From the NCBI RefSeq assembly GCF_001042715.1, contig NZ_CP009687.1, positions 124,001 to 188,000 on the forward strand: DNA of 64,000 nt. The letters are read 5' to 3'. The notes below the pieces were generated by a model, which was not told where the DNA came from, searched no databases, and was given only the letters and a program-made list of their open reading frames with translations. Below are positions 10,988-21,225 of this stretch, piece after piece (position 1 is the stretch's first letter; the number at the start of each line of letters is the position of its first letter). A program made the translations under genes and the position numbers. The stretch comes from Clostridium aceticum. GTDB taxonomy: Bacteria > Bacillota > Clostridia > Peptostreptococcales > Natronincolaceae.

Positions 10988-11019
10988 AAGAAAAAACAAG
11001 ATAAGGGGGTTCATTTATC

Positions 11020-11430
11020 TTGGAAGAGAAAATGTTCTTGATGTTAGAAAAAATCTATAGTGAACTACAGGGTGTAAAAGGAGAAGTAAATGGCTTAAAC
11101 TCAGAGGCAAGCAGTTTAAAATCAGAAGTAGGTAGCTTAAACTCAGAGGTAAGTAGTTTAAAGTCAGAAGTAGGTAGCTTAAACTCAGAGGTAAGTAGTT
11201 TAAAGTCAGAAGTAAGTAGCCTAAAATCAGAAGTTAGAGAAAATAGCCAACGACTAACAAAGCTAGAAACAAAAGTAGAAAATGAAGTCGTTACCAAAAT
11301 CAACAGCCTTTTTGACGGCTACATACAAAATACAGAAACCATCAACCGTGTAGAAGACAAAGTAGATCACCTAACAGAAAAAGTAGAAAAGCAAGAACTA
11401 GAAATAAGGGTCATAAAAGGGGGAAAATAG
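11020..11430 (+). CDS. Small coiled-coil protein with heptad repeats
   Basis: I do not recognise a family for this 136-residue protein. It has no signal peptide and is predicted to be cytoplasmic. Residues 22-80 are made of near-identical 7-residue units of the SLKSEVG/SLNSEVS type, encoded by 21/42-bp DNA repeats at about 11085-11235. A less regular heptad pattern continues to the end, so a long parallel coiled coil is likely. The start is TTG at 11020, placed 9 nt after AAGGGGG; the ATG at 11032 is too far from that site. It is transcribed alone, from a promoter at 10958-10987 to a terminator overlapping its stop codon. The repeat number could vary between strains. Confidence 0.7.
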   Translation: MEEKMFLMLEKIYSELQGVKGEVNGLNSEASSLKSEVGSLNSEVSSLKSEVGSLNSEVSSLKSEVSSLKSEVRENSQRLTKLETKVENEVVTKINSLFDGYIQNTETINRVEDKVDHLTEKVEKQELEIRVIKGGK

Positions 11431-11447
11431 CTATACCTTCCCCCTTT
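11416..11447 (+). terminator. Terminator overlapping the stop of the coiled-coil gene
   Basis: A 10-bp perfect stem (AAAGGGGGAA at 11416-11425 with TTCCCCCTTT at 11438-11447) encloses the stop codon. It is A-rich before and T-rich after, so it could work in both directions. Confidence 0.7.
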
Positions 11448-11479
11448 AGAGTGACCCTTTTCTTTTTGTTCATGTAACA

Positions 11480-11665
11480 CATCAACACCATCCAGCGAAG
11501 CCAAGGGAACCCCGCAGCGGGGGACCGGGGACCGTGAATGAGTGGAGCCAAGGGACTGTCCATCTGTCTGGCGCCCCCCACAGCGGAGCCATGGGGACGG
11601 TTCGAGAGCTTCCGAAGCGTAGCGAAGGACCAAAGGGAAAGCGATGGAACCGTCCCCGTGGTGTA
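11480..11665 (+). repeat. GC-rich dispersed repeat with paired GGGGACGG palindrome arms
   Basis: This block is much more GC-rich than its surroundings and has no coding sense. GGGGACGGTTC at 11593-11603 pairs perfectly with GAACCGTCCCC at 11647-11657. A second hairpin (CCCCGCAGCGGGG) lies near 11509-11521. The same GGGACGG / CCGTCCC core recurs around the RAYT transposase and within dprA further on, so this looks like a larger member of a REP-like family. It occupies most of the 330 bases between the coiled-coil gene and pyrG. Confidence 0.6.
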
Positions 11666-11753
11666 GCGGAGATATAACAGGAAATAAAGATCCCAGTATC
11701 TTAAAGTAGTACTCCAACAAAAAACTTTAAATCTTAACCACAAGAAAGGATGA

Positions 11754-13358
<1,605 letters not shown>

Positions 13359-13423
13359 AGAAAATGTAATAAAAAAACTTTGTTTTTTTAGCAGGAATTT
13401 TTTATGGGACATAGAATACTATT

Positions 13424-13459
13424 GTAGTGGAGGAGTAAAACTCCACTACTGTATTTTTT
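13424..13459 (+). terminator. Terminator after pyrG
   Basis: A 9-bp perfect stem (GTAGTGGAG at 13424-13432 with CTCCACTAC at 13441-13449) is followed by a T-run at 13453-13458. It is a convincing intrinsic terminator separating pyrG from the S-layer transcript. Confidence 0.85.
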
Positions 13460-13547
13460 ATATGCTTTTTAATTATATAATTAAAATAAGGTTAATAAAG
13501 CTATGGAACTGCATCGAAGTCAAGAAGACTGACATCTACACCACAGC

Positions 13548-13602
13548 TTGTTAAACGGAGCTAAGGGACTGTCCCCATGGCGTAGTGATGCTTAAACAGA
13601 AG
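13548..13602 (+). repeat. Remnant of the GGGAC...GTCCC dispersed repeat
   Basis: The string AAGGGACTGTCCCCATGG and the text around it match part of the repeat before pyrG (near 11553). It is a partial copy, lying between the pyrG terminator and the S-layer promoters. Confidence 0.45.
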
Positions 13603-13641
13603 CTTGTCAAAAAAGGTAAAAAAATTGTAACATACTTGTAA

Positions 13642-13670
13642 TGGTAATTTAGTGAGATTATGTGTATAAT
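13642..13670 (+). promoter_or_regulatory. Upstream S-layer promoter (P1)
   Basis: A perfect TATAAT (13665-13670) lies 17 bp after TGGTAA (13642-13647). The -35 is poor, but the same TGGTAA-17-TAAAAT arrangement recurs in the dispersed repeats of the 43-50 kb island. Confidence 0.5.
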
Positions 13671-13729
13671 GGTTTTAGTAGCAAGGAGAACACTAATTTT
13701 ACAGTTGTGTTACAAACTACCATTAGAAG

Positions 13730-13758
13730 TTGACCTTGGAAATAACAGATGGTATAAT
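13730..13758 (+). promoter_or_regulatory. Main S-layer promoter (P2)
   Basis: TTGACC (13730-13735) and TATAAT (13753-13758) are exactly 17 bp apart, close to a consensus SigA promoter. It predicts a 5' leader of about 190 nt before the S-layer gene. Confidence 0.75.
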
Positions 13759-13846
13759 CGTAGCTACGGGGCAAGTGATAAAGCAAGTGAATAGTGATAT
13801 GTTTTTAAGAAGAGATTTGTCGCTTACGCTTATTTACAACTTATGC

Positions 13847-13871
13847 TTTTAAAGGTTTAAAACCTTTAAAA
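13847..13871 (+). promoter_or_regulatory. 12-bp palindrome in the S-layer mRNA leader
   Basis: TTTTAAAGGTTT (13847-13858) is mirrored perfectly by AAACCTTTAAAA (13860-13871) around one base. In RNA it would form a hairpin in the untranslated leader, possibly stabilising the mRNA; as DNA it could bind a dimeric protein. Confidence 0.5.
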
Positions 13872-13957
13872 TATAGTACTTTGGGGGGTTGAATACATAA
13901 GCATCCTAAAGTAAGAAAAAAATAAAAAACTTAAAATTTAAAGGAGGAAGAAAAAGC

Positions 13958-16318
13958 ATGAAAAGAAAAATAGCACTTTTATTAGCGCTAGCTATGGTAT
14001 TAACTATGATACCAATGATGTCCTTCGCTGCATCTAGCAATGCTATGAGTAACATTGTAAGCGTAGGAAGAAATGCAGATTTAGGTGAAAACTTAAGAAC
14101 AGCACCAGTATTACATTTAAGAGAATCTGAGCCAGGAAACTCTTGGAGAGAAGGTGGCGTGTTCAGATTAACTTTATCAGATGGATTAAAGTGGAATAAC
14201 AATGCTGCTGACACTGTTGCATCAAATGTATACAATGACAGCCAAAGCTTCAACATCAACAGATTTATTGCTGCTGATGGAAGTATCATTGCTAATCCTA
14301 CTAACACAAACAACTATGAAATGGGAAGAAGCACAACTGGTCATATAGCAAGAAGAATATCTGACAGAGAGTTAGAAATTGAAATCGTAGAAACAAACGT
14401 AAATGGTATAGCAAGAAACAACTTCTGGATTCCTATGAACGTAGATATGAATGGATTCGTAGGGGAAGCTCAAGTAACTGTTACACCTGTTGACAGTGGT
14501 ATTACTGGAGGTACTTACACATTTGCTAACTCTTCAAGAGGTGGCACAGTAGCGACTGTTGATAGAGTAAGAAATATCGGAAGAACAGGTAACCTTGGGA
14601 CAGTAAGAATTGAAGAAACAAACGTAGGAGCTGTAAGAAACGAAGCAGTTGTAACATTAAAGTTACCATCAAACTTTGAGTTTGTTAATATCAACAACTG
14701 GTTACGTAACGAGCCTGCTAATGCTACTGCTGATGATGACTTTGTAACATTTACAGGCGGATGGAATGGAGCGACTATTTCAAACGTAGTGCCAGACGGA
14801 GAAAGAACTGTAAGATTTACAATCAATCTTCCAGCTACAACTTCTGGAACACGTGGTTCAATCCTATTCACACCACAAGTAAGAGCAGATAGAAATGCTA
14901 GATATGGAGATGTTGTATTAAGTATTAGCGGAACAAACAACGTATCTTCTGAAGATATTACTGTAGCAAAATACCAAGATTGGGGTGCTGTTGCAGAAAT
15001 TGAAGAAGTAAAAGAATTAGTTGCAGGTAAAGTAAACGATGTAGTAACAACAGCTTTAATTACAGTAGAAGAAACAGTGCCAGGTGCACTTATTGAAAAC
15101 AGAGAAGTTGAAGTTGTATTCCCAAGCTGGGTTAAAGTAATTGGTGTACCAAGTTCTGAATTTGATGCAACAAACTTAGATGTAGAAGTTGATGAAACAG
15201 AAATCAGAAACGGAAGAGATGTAATTTCTTTCCAAATCACTGAATCTAACGATACAAATAGTGTAGGAAGCTTTGAATTCGAAGTAGAATTAAGTATTGA
15301 AGCAAATAAAACAGGTGACATCGTTGCTGAATTCAGTGGCGCTGGCATGGAAAAACAAGAGTTAGTTGTAGCTAAAGCTATCGCTCCTGTTACAGTAAAA
15401 TCTGATGCAGACACACCAGTGAAGATTGGTCTTCAAGGTCAAGCTGCACCAAACTTCACCATTACAGAAAATGTAAAAGAAGCTATTGAAAGAAGACAAG
15501 ATTCTTTACTTCATACAGATGGCAACATAAGAGTAGTTGGTGGTTCAGCTGAAACTACAGCAGGTGCTGCTAATGGAACTATTGAAATTGCTTTACCTCA
15601 AGGTGTAAGATTTGCAGCTGTACCAACAGTTAAAGTAGTAAAAGGTAACGGAGAAATCTACGAAGATCAAATTACTTTAACTAATGCTGCTGGACGTAAC
15701 ACAATGGATTCTCTATTACAAATCCCTGTGAAGTCTGAAAGTACATCACCTATGGAAATTGAAGTAACTAACGTAAAATTAACAGTAGATAGAACTGTAC
15801 CAGAAGGTGACATTGTAGCATACGTTGGTGGTACTGCTTTAATTGAAAACTATAGAGATAGACCAAATGCGGGTGAATTTGTAACTGATTATGTAACAAC
15901 ATTTGTAATTGCTACTACAGTTACACCAGCTCCAGGTGAGTCAACATCACCAGAAGTTGTATTAACAATCGGTTCTTCAACAATCTACACAAATGGTGTA
16001 GCTAGCACAATTCCAGTAGCTCCATACATCGATGCTCAAAACAGAACAATGGTACCAGTAAGTGCTGTTGGTAGAATCTTAGGAGCAGAAGTTGATTGGA
16101 ACGAAGCTACAAGAACAGTTCTTGTAACAAAAGATGGAAACAGAGCTTTATTAACAATCGGAAGCGATGTTATGAGTGTAAATGGTATGAACATCCCTAT
16201 GAGATCTCAAGCTGTAATCACAGGCGAAAGAACATTTGTACCATTAAGAGATTTAGGTGTAGCTTTAGGTGTTTCAACTGATTGGAATGCTGCTACACAA
16301 ACAGTAACAGTTAAATAA
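13958..16318 (+). CDS. Probable major S-layer protein with copper-amine-oxidase-N ('stalk') domains
   Basis: The 786-residue product has a signal peptide (KIALLLALAMVL to SFA). Residues 30-650 form a long region rich in Val, Thr, Asn and Glu. The last 120 residues (from about 665) contain paired copper amine oxidase N-terminal-like units with NRTMVPVSAVG and ERTFVPLRDLG, a domain common in clostridial surface proteins and not itself an oxidase. There is no SLH domain. The two-promoter leader, the strong AAAGGAGGAAG site, the very uniform codon choice (AGA, GTA, ACA) and the tight terminator suggest very high expression, hence the S-layer inference. A structural protein with another surface role remains possible. 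Confidence 0.75.
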   Translation: MKRKIALLLALAMVLTMIPMMSFAASSNAMSNIVSVGRNADLGENLRTAPVLHLRESEPGNSWREGGVFRLTLSDGLKWNNNAADTVASNVYNDSQSFNINRFIAADGSIIANPTNTNNYEMGRSTTGHIARRISDRELEIEIVETNVNGIARNNFWIPMNVDMNGFVGEAQVTVTPVDSGITGGTYTFANSSRGGTVATVDRVRNIGRTGNLGTVRIEETNVGAVRNEAVVTLKLPSNFEFVNINNWLRNEPANATADDDFVTFTGGWNGATISNVVPDGERTVRFTINLPATTSGTRGSILFTPQVRADRNARYGDVVLSISGTNNVSSEDITVAKYQDWGAVAEIEEVKELVAGKVNDVVTTALITVEETVPGALIENREVEVVFPSWVKVIGVPSSEFDATNLDVEVDETEIRNGRDVISFQITESNDTNSVGSFEFEVELSIEANKTGDIVAEFSGAGMEKQELVVAKAIAPVTVKSDADTPVKIGLQGQAAPNFTITENVKEAIERRQDSLLHTDGNIRVVGGSAETTAGAANGTIEIALPQGVRFAAVPTVKVVKGNGEIYEDQITLTNAAGRNTMDSLLQIPVKSESTSPMEIEVTNVKLTVDRTVPEGDIVAYVGGTALIENYRDRPNAGEFVTDYVTTFVIATTVTPAPGESTSPEVVLTIGSSTIYTNGVASTIPVAPYIDAQNRTMVPVSAVGRILGAEVDWNEATRTVLVTKDGNRALLTIGSDVMSVNGMNIPMRSQAVITGERTFVPLRDLGVALGVSTDWNAATQTVTVK

Positions 16319-16337
16319 TTAGACATCAAGATAAAGT

Positions 16338-16368
16338 AAAAAGAAGACTCCTTAGGGAGTCTCTTTTT
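16338..16368 (+). terminator. Terminator after the S-layer gene
   Basis: AGACTCC (16345-16351) pairs with GGAGTCT (16356-16362) around a 4-nt loop. The stem is extended by flanking A and T tracts and ends in a T-run at 16364-16368. Confidence 0.85.
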
Positions 16369-16416
16369 ACATAAACATAATGTTGATATGTGGTGTTAAA
16401 AGGAGGAAATAATGCC

Positions 16417-17556
16417 ATGAAATTTAAAAAGACAGTTACAGTTATGTTAACATTAGCTATTTTTTTATCTCCCATCGCAAACAGCACTATCTATGCTTCA
16501 GAAAGAACAAGCGAGGATATGGTAGCCTATGATCAAGAAAACCATGCTTTATCATACAGCCACGAAGAGTTAGTACAGCTTGCTATAAAAAATAGCAATG
16601 AAATAACTAGGATATCTCAACAAATAAAACGTGGACAGATTGTAAGAGATAATCTAGGAAATCAGTATACATATACTCCTGTAGGAATAGGCACAGGTGA
16701 GGTTGAAGATATTCAGGCAAGGAGCCTTGTGCAAGGATTGAGAGCTGCGGATACTAACCTACAGGTGCTAAGAAGGCAAATCGAAACTTTAGAGGATAAG
16801 TTAGCATATGATGTCCAAGCAACAATGAATAAAGTTTTATTAGCAAAGCAACAATTAAATCTTAATATTGCAAGAAAAGAGTTAGCTCTGGCAGAGCTTA
16901 GGTTAGCAAATATTAAGCATAACACAGGTACTTTAAGTAAATTTGAATTAACAAAACTTCAAAATGATTTTGAAGAGGCGGTTAAGAGAATAAACAACTT
17001 AGAGCTAACATTAGAAAGTGCTTATCTTGAGCTTAATAACTTAACAGGGTTAGATAAAGACCTACGATATGAATTAAAAGCAGTGGAAAATCAAGATGAA
17101 AAAGCACCTTCTTTAGAGGGTCATATAAGAAGAGTCTTGGCTGAAAGCTCAACCATATGGTCATTAGAGCAAAATGTTAGATTAGCAGAGATTAGTCTAT
17201 CTCTTCATAGTTATAATGCTGGGCAGGACCCTTATAGAGCAAAACAGGTTGATGTTGCTACAGCAAAACTAAACTTAAATAATACAAAAGAAGTGATGGA
17301 ACATTCCCTTAGAAGCCTGTATCAAACCTTAGAACAGCTGAAGGAAGCACGAGAAATATTAGAAATTAATCTTCAAAAGATTAATCACAATTATGAACTG
17401 GTGAAAATTCAAGTAGATCTGGGTATGGCAATCCCATTAGAACTTATTAAACTAGAAAATGCTATCGAAGAACTAAAATATCAACTATTAGAAAATGAAC
17501 TAAGATATGAAGAAAGTTTGCATATTTATAAAAAGCCATGGGTAGTAGGAAGCTAA
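16417..17556 (+). CDS. TolC-like (outer membrane efflux family) coiled-coil protein
   Basis: The start is ATG 16417, after AGGAGG at 16400-16405; the upstream in-frame GTG at 16390 precedes that site. The 379-residue product has a signal peptide (VMLTLAIFLSPIA) and long amphipathic helices in two halves, for example LAKQQLNLNIARKELALAEL. This heptad-rich pattern is that of the TolC/OEP family. In diderms TolC forms the outer-membrane duct of efflux pumps; what such proteins do in a monoderm is unclear. It follows the S-layer terminator by about 50 nt and sits just before a stalk-domain gene. An RND pump and adaptor are encoded far away at 59.3-63.7 kb, but a partnership is only a guess. Confidence 0.7.
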   Translation: MKFKKTVTVMLTLAIFLSPIANSTIYASERTSEDMVAYDQENHALSYSHEELVQLAIKNSNEITRISQQIKRGQIVRDNLGNQYTYTPVGIGTGEVEDIQARSLVQGLRAADTNLQVLRRQIETLEDKLAYDVQATMNKVLLAKQQLNLNIARKELALAELRLANIKHNTGTLSKFELTKLQNDFEEAVKRINNLELTLESAYLELNNLTGLDKDLRYELKAVENQDEKAPSLEGHIRRVLAESSTIWSLEQNVRLAEISLSLHSYNAGQDPYRAKQVDVATAKLNLNNTKEVMEHSLRSLYQTLEQLKEAREILEINLQKINHNYELVKIQVDLGMAIPLELIKLENAIEELKYQLLENELRYEESLHIYKKPWVVGS

Positions 17557-17579
17557 TATGAGTGAGGAGGAATCTTCAA

Positions 17580-18362
17580 ATGTCAAATAAATTTTCTTTC
17601 AAACAGCTAAAGGTTTTGAGCGCAGGCATTGTAATAGGTGCAACCTTGATAGCACCTGCTATTAGTTTTGCTAACACTTCTATATCCGCATGGTTAACTA
17701 ATGACATAGCTATATTTTTTAATGGTCATCAAAAAACGCTGCCAGAAGGATACGAAATTTTAGTTTATAATGGACGGACCTATACGCCGGCTAGATTTGT
17801 TGCGGAAGAATTAGGGGCTGAAGTAGTATGGGATGAAGCATCAAGGAACATTTTTATTAGCTATGATAAGAAGCCGAAGGAAGAAGTGGTTGATGAAAAA
17901 CCAATACAAGAAGTGGTAGAGGAAGAAAATCAAGAAAAAGAAGAGAAACAAGAAAAACAAGAAGAAGAAAAACAACCACAAAAAAACTATAGAAAGCTAC
18001 CTCTTTCTAAGAGCTTTCATGAGGCTTACGTAGAAGTAACTGTTGTGCATATTGATACTAACGAAACGGTTGTTTATGTAGAAATGGAAGGAAGAAGAGA
18101 GAATATACCAGTACAACTAAATCAAATGGCATCAAAGCTTGAGTTTGGAGACACAGTTTATCGACCACAGGACTTAAAAAGATCTGTAAATCCAATCGAC
18201 ACAAGATGGTACCATGATGTGAGGGAAGATGATAAAATTACTGGATGGGTAAAATTCCCTAAAATTCCTGAGGATACAAAAAACCTGACCCTATACTTAG
18301 AATTTTTTAGAAATGATGGAACAAGTGAAGCTACAGGGATGGAATTTGATATAGCTTTATAG
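17580..18362 (+). CDS. Secreted copper-amine-oxidase-N ('stalk') domain protein
   Basis: The start is ATG 17580, because the upstream in-frame GTG lies inside the GAGGAGG ribosome binding site. The 260-residue product has a signal sequence (VIGATLIAPAISFA). One stalk domain follows at about residues 40-100 (NGRTYTPARFVAEELGAEV). A linker of alternating Glu, Lys and Gln runs from about 105 to 140. A C-terminal domain of about 115 residues is not recognised. The gene is 23 nt downstream of the TolC-like gene, so they share a transcript, which ends at a strong terminator. It may be an envelope accessory protein. Confidence 0.75.
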   Translation: MSNKFSFKQLKVLSAGIVIGATLIAPAISFANTSISAWLTNDIAIFFNGHQKTLPEGYEILVYNGRTYTPARFVAEELGAEVVWDEASRNIFISYDKKPKEEVVDEKPIQEVVEEENQEKEEKQEKQEEEKQPQKNYRKLPLSKSFHEAYVEVTVVHIDTNETVVYVEMEGRRENIPVQLNQMASKLEFGDTVYRPQDLKRSVNPIDTRWYHDVREDDKITGWVKFPKIPEDTKNLTLYLEFFRNDGTSEATGMEFDIAL

Positions 18363-18374
18363 CATAAACCCTAC

Positions 18375-18429
18375 AAAAGAAATTGCAAGCTTATGAAATA
18401 AGGTATAAGCTTGCAATTTCTTTTGTTTT
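18375..18429 (+). terminator. Long-stem bidirectional terminator
   Basis: A perfect 20-bp stem (18375-18394 with 18405-18424) encloses a 10-nt loop. A-rich and T-rich flanks let it end transcription from both directions. Confidence 0.85.
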
Positions 18430-18501
18430 TTACTAGACTTAACCAGCAGATTGACATGAATGACTTGGGCTGACGCACAAAGTTGTATGCTTAAGAGACT
18501 C

Positions 18502-18530
18502 TTGAAACTTGCTAGAAAATAGCATATTAT
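18502..18530 (+). promoter_or_regulatory. SigA-type promoter for the CotH-family gene
   Basis: TTGAAA (18502-18507) and TATTAT (18525-18530) are separated by 17 bp and lie about 30 nt before the start of the next gene. Confidence 0.6.
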
Positions 18531-18566
18531 ATATTTTAAAGAAGTGATTTTTGACAGGAGGAACAT

Positions 18567-21080
18567 ATGAAAAAGATAAAAGCTTATACACTGGTAGGTA
18601 TTTTAATTGTGGGAATCATTATTTCTCTTATCTTGCTTCCGAATCTGAAGGTAGAAGGTACGTTACTTATTAATGAAATTATGTCCTCCAATGGAGACGT
18701 TATCAAAGATGCAGATGGAGATTATGAAGATTGGATAGAGATATACAACGCAGGGGATCGAAGAATTAATCTGAAGGGATACGCATTATCTGATAACCCC
18801 AATAAGTTGGCAAAATGGAGACTTCCTAAGATCATGTTAGAATCGGGAGAGCATTTACTAATATGGGCTTCTGGAAAGGATAAAATCGGAGAAAACGGAG
18901 AACTCCATACAAACTTCAGCATTAATTCAGGAGGAGAACCCATTTTTCTTACAGCACCCAATGGTAAAAGCATTATTGATAGGGTAGAAGCTGTAGCCAT
19001 TCCAAGAAATAGATCCTATGGACGAACAAAGGATGGCGGTGAAGAATGGCAATTTTTTGATCAACCTACCCCAGGCACTTCTAACAATCCAGCCGAAGGT
19101 TATCAAGAGGTACTAGCCTCACCTGTTTTTTCCAATGAGGCAGGATTCTATAGAGAGAATTTCACACTAGAACTGAGTGTAGAAAATGATGCTATTATCT
19201 ATTACACTTTAGACGGCTCAGAGCCTACAGAAGAGTCACTAGTCTATACAGAACCAATAAAAATAGAAACGCAGGTGGTTGCTGCTAATCACCCTATTCA
19301 AATGATTACAGGCGAAAGTCCTCCAGCCTTCCCTATTAGCTTTATCCAAACCGCTTCGCATGATCTTTATGGAGAATGGGGTTATCAGAGGTATCGTTGG
19401 CATTCTCCCACTGGTACTTCCATGAAGGCGGTGGTTGTCCGTGCAAAAGCCTTCAAAGAGAAAGCCATTCCTAGCCAAGTCGTTACCCAGACTTACTTCA
19501 TAGATGAAAACATTGACAAAAGATTTGATCTGCCTGTTATTTCTATAACTACAGATAGAGAAAATTTTTTTGGTTATGACGAAGGAATTTATATAACCGG
19601 TAAGATTTTTGATGAGTGGAGGGTTGCAAATCCAGATGAGAAGGTACTAGGCAATGTCCCAGCCAATTACAATGCAAGAGGTGTAGAATGGGAAAAACCA
19701 ATTCATATAGAACTCTTTGAAAAAAACGGGACATTAGGATTTTCTCAGGAAGCAGGGCTAAGGATTCATGGAGGATTTACTAGAGCTTGGGCTCAAAAAA
19801 CATTAAGAATTTATGCTAAGAGAGACTATGATAAAGAAAGCTATTTCAATTATGAAGTTTTCCCAGGATTAAAAAAATCTAATGGGGATGGAACTTTACA
19901 GCAGTTTAAACGTCTAATATTAAGAAACTCTGGAAATGATTGGACGTATACTTTGTTTAGAGATGCACTGATTCAAGATTTGGTGAGGGATTTTAAAATA
20001 GATACCCAAGCCTATCGACCAGCAGTAGTGTATATAAATGGAGAGTATTGGGGTATTCATAACATTCGAGAACGTTATGACCAGCATTATTTTGAAACAA
20101 ACTATGACGTAGAGGGAAGTGATGTAGCGATTATAGACATCACTGAAGTGGAGCAGCTAAAAAAAGAAGAGTCACCAGACATAGAACACTACCTTCACAT
20201 GATCAAATTTCTGGAGGAGCAAGATATTACGCTAGAAGAAAACTACCAATATGTGAAAACCTTGATGGATATAGAGAGTTTTATAGATTATCAAATTGCA
20301 GGTATTTATGTAGCCAATACTGACTGGATTGGAAACAATTTGCAGCTTTGGAGGTTAAAAATAGAAGAATATCAACCAGATGCTCCTTATGGAAAGGATG
20401 GAAGATGGAGGTGGATGCTATTTGATACAGATTACGGTTTTGATTTAGATAATTATGGGATGTATGCTCATAACACGCTGGATTGGGCTACTACCGACAA
20501 GGGAGAAGATAGAAATGCACCTGAATATACATTCTTATTGCGATCCCTTTTGAAAAATGAAGAATTTAGAAATCAGTTCATCAATAGATTTGCGGATGTG
20601 ATAAACACTAATTTTGCCCCAAATCGGGTAACCGGAAAAATAAATGAGATGCAATCTACGCTAGAACATGAAATGCAGTACAATATTCAGCGTTGGGTAA
20701 ACTTTGGAAGTGTAAAAGAATGGCGAGAAAATGTTGATGTAATGAGAAATTTTGCCCAAGAGCGACCTTCCCATATGAAGAAATACATTATGGAACACTT
20801 TGGAATAGCAAAAACTGTAGATTTTATTATACATCTATCTAACCTTGAAGAAGGAACAGTAAACATCAACACCATCACCATAGATGGACAAACCCCTGGG
20901 CTAGTCAACAGTGCACTATGGAAAGGAAGCTATTTTAGCGGTATACCAATAGAAGTCACAGCCATACCAAAAGAAGGTTATCAATTCATAGGCTGGGAAG
21001 GAAGAGAGGACGAAGCAGACACCCTATACATCATTCCGTGGGAAGACTTTACTCTAAGACCTATTTTTGAAAAGATCTAA
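18567..21080 (+). CDS. CotH-family protein kinase with lamin-tail and chitobiase-C domains
   Basis: The 837-residue product starts with a hydrophobic signal or anchor segment (about residues 6-24). A lamin-tail domain (NEIMSSNGD, DWIEIYN) spans about 30-150. A chitobiase/hexosaminidase C-terminal unit (IIYYTLDGSEPTEE) lies near 210-245. The CotH core spans about 320-690, with GIHNIRERYDQHYF and FDTDYGFDLDNYG. CotH proteins in Bacillus are atypical kinases that phosphorylate spore-coat proteins. The C-terminal 60 residues (PKEGYQFIGWEG) resemble an InlB-type B repeat. The exported layout and the S-layer neighbourhood suggest a substrate at the cell surface, but that is inference. Confidence 0.85.
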   Translation: MKKIKAYTLVGILIVGIIISLILLPNLKVEGTLLINEIMSSNGDVIKDADGDYEDWIEIYNAGDRRINLKGYALSDNPNKLAKWRLPKIMLESGEHLLIWASGKDKIGENGELHTNFSINSGGEPIFLTAPNGKSIIDRVEAVAIPRNRSYGRTKDGGEEWQFFDQPTPGTSNNPAEGYQEVLASPVFSNEAGFYRENFTLELSVENDAIIYYTLDGSEPTEESLVYTEPIKIETQVVAANHPIQMITGESPPAFPISFIQTASHDLYGEWGYQRYRWHSPTGTSMKAVVVRAKAFKEKAIPSQVVTQTYFIDENIDKRFDLPVISITTDRENFFGYDEGIYITGKIFDEWRVANPDEKVLGNVPANYNARGVEWEKPIHIELFEKNGTLGFSQEAGLRIHGGFTRAWAQKTLRIYAKRDYDKESYFNYEVFPGLKKSNGDGTLQQFKRLILRNSGNDWTYTLFRDALIQDLVRDFKIDTQAYRPAVVYINGEYWGIHNIRERYDQHYFETNYDVEGSDVAIIDITEVEQLKKEESPDIEHYLHMIKFLEEQDITLEENYQYVKTLMDIESFIDYQIAGIYVANTDWIGNNLQLWRLKIEEYQPDAPYGKDGRWRWMLFDTDYGFDLDNYGMYAHNTLDWATTDKGEDRNAPEYTFLLRSLLKNEEFRNQFINRFADVINTNFAPNRVTGKINEMQSTLEHEMQYNIQRWVNFGSVKEWRENVDVMRNFAQERPSHMKKYIMEHFGIAKTVDFIIHLSNLEEGTVNINTITIDGQTPGLVNSALWKGSYFSGIPIEVTAIPKEGYQFIGWEGREDEADTLYIIPWEDFTLRPIFEKI

Positions 21081-21225
21081 GCTAAAACTATAATTGCAAT
21101 ATTTAGATAGGACAAACTAGATAACATTTCCTATTCATGAAATTTTTACACAAGAAGAAAGGATTTTGCAAGGAAATATAGAATACTACCTTATAAGAAT
21201 TTAAAAACAAGGGGGATAAAGGACA

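Noticed and set aside
14515-15414. Open frame of 299 codons on the - strand
   Set aside because: It is antisense to the S-layer gene, whose uniform codon choice leaves the opposite strand free of stops. It has no ribosome binding site and no recognisable protein.
13958-18362. Copper amine oxidase activity
   Set aside because: Only the N-terminal-type stalk domain is present; there is no catalytic oxidase domain, so the name does not imply the enzyme.
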